Made by a program: the position numbers and the translations under genes. The notes under the pieces are model-generated. The model saw nothing but the letters and a program-made list of their open reading frames with translations. It did not search any database and had not been told where the DNA came from. A DNA stretch of 58,273 nt from Acanthaster planci (Eukaryota; Echinodermata; Asteroidea; Valvatida; Acanthasteridae): positions 80,720-138,992 of the forward strand of contig NW_019091586.1 in NCBI RefSeq assembly GCF_001949145.1, read 5' to 3'. Below, one piece after another: positions 55,201 through 58,273 of this stretch; position 1 is the stretch's first letter; each line of letters begins with the position of its first letter.

Positions 55201-57250
55201 TAGCATCGGAGAACCACTAAGCCTTACCCAACCCCCATGGTCACCTCAAATACGAGGCCGACTTAGTTCTCAGCTTAAGACAACTCTAATGCAACGCAAC
55301 GAACGAAGAGGTAAGGCCTATAGTCTTTGCTGACCGCGTGCCACCATTGTCCTCGTTTGGGAAGAGGGCTTTTTATCAGAGTTTAATCAGTGTGGAAGCC
55401 GTGCTGCTTGCGGGCCATGCAGTTAAACATATCATAGAGGAAGGACACAGAAGGAGTATAAACTGCCTGGGCTGTAAATCTGGCCAATTACCGCTTTCTA
55501 GCATGCCTGGTATGTCCATAACCAGAGCGCAGCGAACGCTTGCTACGCACCATCTGTTTCACAACCACGAAACTCATTTGTACCCTATGATTGCCGCCGC
55601 AATTTGGCGATGGTAATCTGCATTATTAATTTAAAACTTAGTGTACTGAGGTATAGGAAATTGAATATTCATGCCTTTGTTGGTGCTTGGTATGATCTCA
55701 TGACAACATCCAATTGTCCGGATAAGTGCAGGCAGTAATCAGGCATTTTGGAATGTTTTCTGTTATTCGTCTGACTCGGCGGCGACCATCATTGAACACT
55801 TTGCATCTCCTTCTGTGTCCTTCCTCTATGAACAAATCTACTTCTCACTTGTCGAGGAAAATGGAAACGAGAAGCACTGCCGCTAGTCCACTCCCGAGGT
55901 AGATGCCCAACAGCGTGTAGGTGACAGTCTTCTCCGGCGGATCGCAGTAGCCGCTACCATTCGATGTCACTGTCGAAAAGGGGGACATGCGAACATTTGT
56001 AAAGCATATTTACTTCATTATTTGTGGGGGGGGTCCTCGTTGTCCGACATTCCATGGAGCATTATTGCCTTAAGTGTCATTGTCTGTGTCACACCACCAT
56101 TTTGTCTGCGTCGGTTCTGTAGTCGTCAAGAACAATTTGCATTCTTGTCTTGTCTGGGTGGTATAAGTCTCTGCGTACAATACTTAAAAATGCATCTTTG
56201 GGTATATGTAAGAAAGTGATACACATGAGTCGATCTGTGTAGCATTGATCCCAAATAATCATAAAAAGATATATTGTCTGCAGGTATTGGCGGCGCCAGG
56301 ATTTTACCCGGGGTGGGGGCAAAGCACGTTTTCCAAGGGGGTTAGTTTCTGGTGGAGCACTCAGCAGCGGCAAACTGATGAACGATCAAAGACAGGAGGG
56401 GAGTGCTGCAATATGTTTAACGCAACTCGGTGATTTGCATTTCTATTCATCTTTTTTAAGGGTTTCTTTTGTTTCAGCGTTTGCTCTGGTTTCCTTTTTA
56501 AATGTCTATGCCTGCAGGATATCGATGAGGATAAAATTTATTTCCTAGCAATCATCCTCTTTACTTACCAGGACAGTCATTAGAGCCGCAGACAAAATCT
56601 CCCGAGGATTCCGTTCCCTCCTGTCGTAGCACTAATGAAGAAATCAGATTCCCTAGAACCTGGCTTGTCTGGAAAAAGAGGAAGAATATTCCGAAGAAGC
56701 GATTAACTATGGCGTTGTTGGTGTTCCTCGTTAGCTCGGCATATCTCTGGGCGATGGTGGTCACGTAGGTGCTCTTTGAAGCCCACAGGGGGGCGGCGGC
56801 CAGACCGACGAGTGCCGAAGTTGGGATCAGGGTGCCCCAGTCGGGGTAGAAATTGGCCGCAATGTACACGGAGTAGCAGAGCATGGTGACCGACAGTGTC
56901 CATTTCATACCCAGGAGCCGGATGGCCACGGACGGGACCAAGATGGCGGAGACGACTAGGGTGGCATAGATGGTGCTGAGGGATGCCAAGCCCAGCCCAG
57001 CGTCGCAATTGATGCTACTCTGAAGGTTGGACAGTGCCTGAAAAGCGGTGAAGAGAAACAGGAAGGCCATGCAGATGATCAGAAGGTTCTTGAGGACTCG
57101 TCGGGTCCCCCAATCAGCAGAGTCGTTGCTGATCCCACTCCTGGCGCCGTTTTTCTTTTCGTCGATATTGAGTGTTTCAACTTGACCATCACCATTTTCG
57201 TTTTCTCGAGCCGGTAAAGTGCTTTGCTCTATCTTCTGGTCTTCATCCAT
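52296..57250 (-). CDS. UNC93A: UNC-93-like multi-pass membrane protein
   Basis: Coding exons on the minus strand: 57250-56569, 55969-55849, 55112-54959, 53776-53509 and 52561-52296. They join in frame to 496 codons plus stop, with GT-AG at each junction; the exon 3 acceptor has one alternative. Family hallmarks are Leu-x-Ser-Leu-Gln-Ser-Ser-Ile-Asn near residue 75, Tyr-Thr-Leu-Leu-Gly-Ile-Tyr in exon 2, Ser-Gly-Leu-Glu-Gln-Ala-Phe in exon 3, Trp-Gly-Ala-Ala-Asp-Ala-Val-Trp-Gln-Thr-Gln in exon 4 and Asn-Tyr-Arg-Leu-Trp-Glu-Ser-Leu-Gly-Phe in exon 5. The first 45 residues are acidic and cytosolic; about 11-12 membrane helices follow. UNC93A proteins are major-facilitator-like; C. elegans UNC-93 regulates a potassium channel. 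The substrate is unknown. Confidence 0.92.
53322..53399. repeat. 78-bp near-perfect palindrome in UNC-93 intron 4
   Basis: The arms are 39 bp with two mismatches, centred on ACGT|ACGT between 53360 and 53361. The arms start ATGTTAATTATACACAACGG and end with the inverse. There is no loop. Confidence 0.95.
53934..54720. mobile_element. Inverted-repeat transposon in UNC-93 intron 3
   Basis: The ends match over about 115 bp (left 53934-54050, right 54605-54720): TTCACAATAGTGCACC on the left and GGGCGCACTATTGTGAA on the right, then AGAGTTTGCAA with its inverse. A smaller element (54271-54534) is nested inside. There is no coding frame. Confidence 0.7.
54271..54534. mobile_element. MITE with GGGTGCGTTCGATTAGCTT ends, nested
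   Basis: The ends GGGTGCGTTCGATTAGCTT and AAGCTAATCGAACGCACCC are exact inverses of 19 bp. The trinucleotide ATA flanks both sides, but a longer target duplication is not seen. A diverged copy lies at 25557-25882. Confidence 0.8.
55432..55831. mobile_element. Element with 25-bp perfect inverted arms in UNC-93 intron 2
   Basis: The sequence at 55432-55456 (AGAGGAAGGACACAGAAGG core) is the exact inverse of 55807-55831, 400 bp across. No coding frame lies between. It could be a small DNA transposon or a fold-back. Confidence 0.5.
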
Positions 57251-57738
57251 AGTAGATCTGTGTTAAGTAGTAAAAGTGAAGTGGTCATCGCACACTCTGT
57301 AACAAGCGGAAGTTTTTTGGTGAAGCTGACTTCAGTAATAGTCGCTGAGGGAAAGACAAGTATTGAGGATGTCCGCGGTTTGAATCCGGACCACTGATCA
57401 CAGATTCCCCGTCCATATCTTTGTGGAGAGGATAAATTTTGATAGGTTATTTAATTGCTGTCCAAATTTGCGGCCCTGACGGTCATATTCAAGGAAAAAT
57501 CTCCTTTCAACGATTTATCAACTTGAACCTTACCATAGCTTGGCACCCACACCACATAATGGGGTAAATGTAAAATAAATACACAACTGGCAAGCTTCAA
57601 AACCGAGACTTTGCTTCGTCTATTAACAGCGGTAGCTGGTCGGATCGGGTGCGTGGATAATTTTTTGTCGATTGTCCCTTAACTTCGTTACCCGTACCCT
57701 GGATCCACAATGTTTTGGTTTATGAACTCCGAGCTTAC

Positions 57739-57900
57739 CTGGGTCTATCATCGAACGGACACACGCGAGATCGATCAGCCGTGAGCGATTCTAAGCTAGT
57801 TTTTGGGTGTTGTAATAGCTGTTAGTCCTTCGAGCAAAGCATTCAGTTCTCCAGGCTACACAGGGACGAGTATGAATGCGAGAGTGTGCCTTTTTAAACT
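57739..57900 (-). promoter_or_regulatory. Likely promoter and 5' UTR exon of the UNC-93 gene
   Basis: On the minus strand a TATA-like TTTAAAAAGG (about 57890-57899) is followed by about 120 nt with no ATG in strong context and then the donor ACCCAG|GTAAGC (exon end 57739). The next acceptor, ACTACTTAACACAG, is at 57258, seven bases upstream of the coding ATG. The region therefore holds an untranslated first exon and an intron of about 480 nt. The start site is inferred. Confidence 0.4.
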
Positions 57901-57904
57901 TTCA

Positions 57905-58273
57905 CGAAAGGCATACAAAACTGCTGTCTGATTCTGTACATACTATACACACTTGGTTGTCAGAATTGTAATCGAGACCGTCAGATATACGCCAGATCGT
58001 GAAATCCAAAGACAGTGATATTCGGTATTCATTCGTTGATAGCTAGTGCTCAACTTATCTCAGATGGCGGGTGTTTAACAGCTTTAGTGCCGATCAGTGC
58101 AAACATGCAGGGATCGAAGGTCTATAAATATCGAGGCCAAATAATTTACCGCTCGATCTCTAAACCCAATATGCTCAGGAACGTGAGACTAGACCACTCT
58201 AACGAAATTGAATTGAAAAACACATGTTTTTTTTACTACGAGCGCAATCACAGGTGCACGGTGTGGTTGTGTG
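57905..58273. other. Upstream flank of the UNC-93 gene
   Basis: I see no gene or repeat here. Confidence 0.4.

Noticed and set aside
56703-57008. His/Arg-rich minus-strand frame
   Set aside because: It is a shifted-frame shadow of UNC-93 exon 1.
57380-57410. tRNA T-arm near GGTTTGAATCCGG
   Set aside because: No matching acceptor stem or A box was found around it.

Overview
This window is eukaryotic nuclear DNA: spliced genes with GT-AG introns, many small inverted-repeat transposons, retrotransposon relics and one 449-base N gap (10184-10632). Intron-exon structure, gene content (agmatinase, UNC-93) and a Polinton-type element suggest a metazoan, probably a marine invertebrate deuterostome (echinoderm, hemichordate or cephalochordate). 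That placement is inference; the sequence alone does not fix the species.

Region 1 (about 870-17070) is a decayed Polinton/Maverick-type DNA virus-like transposon of about 16.2 kb, bounded by inverted repeats of about 215 bp (870-1083 and 16853-17070). I recognise the exonuclease half of a protein-primed family B DNA polymerase, a DDE integrase, an A32/FtsK-type packaging ATPase, two capsid-type proteins and a set of small membrane, coiled-coil and proline-rich proteins. Almost every large gene carries stops or frameshifts, the polymerase palm is missing, and the ATPase is split by a separate insertion of about 1.3 kb that contains the N gap. Unusual details are a (Cys-X-X)n protein, a tail with both PPxY and PTAP late-domain motifs, a myristoylation-type N-terminus and a tandem duplication of a structural gene block. 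No adenain-type protease was recognised.

Region 2 (17.1-26.5 kb) has no recognisable gene. It holds several small DNA transposons with inverted ends and two families of diverged repeats.

Region 3 (26.5-50.1 kb) holds two tandem, same-strand, apparently intact copies of a mitochondrial agmatinase/guanidino-acid hydrolase gene, each with seven coding exons in identical phases. The 14 kb between them is a transposon graveyard: a TAPT1-like degenerate fragment, a LINE tail, a BEL/Pao pol relic with another transposon nested in it, and the 5' part of a Ty3/Gypsy element with a likely LTR. The second copy carries a hAT element inserted at its intron 2 splice donor, so that the donor sequence now occurs on both sides.

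Region 4 (52.3-57.9 kb, minus strand) holds an intact five-coding-exon UNC-93-like membrane protein gene with a probable 5' UTR exon and promoter near 57.9 kb. Its introns contain nested inverted-repeat elements and one 78-bp near-perfect palindrome.
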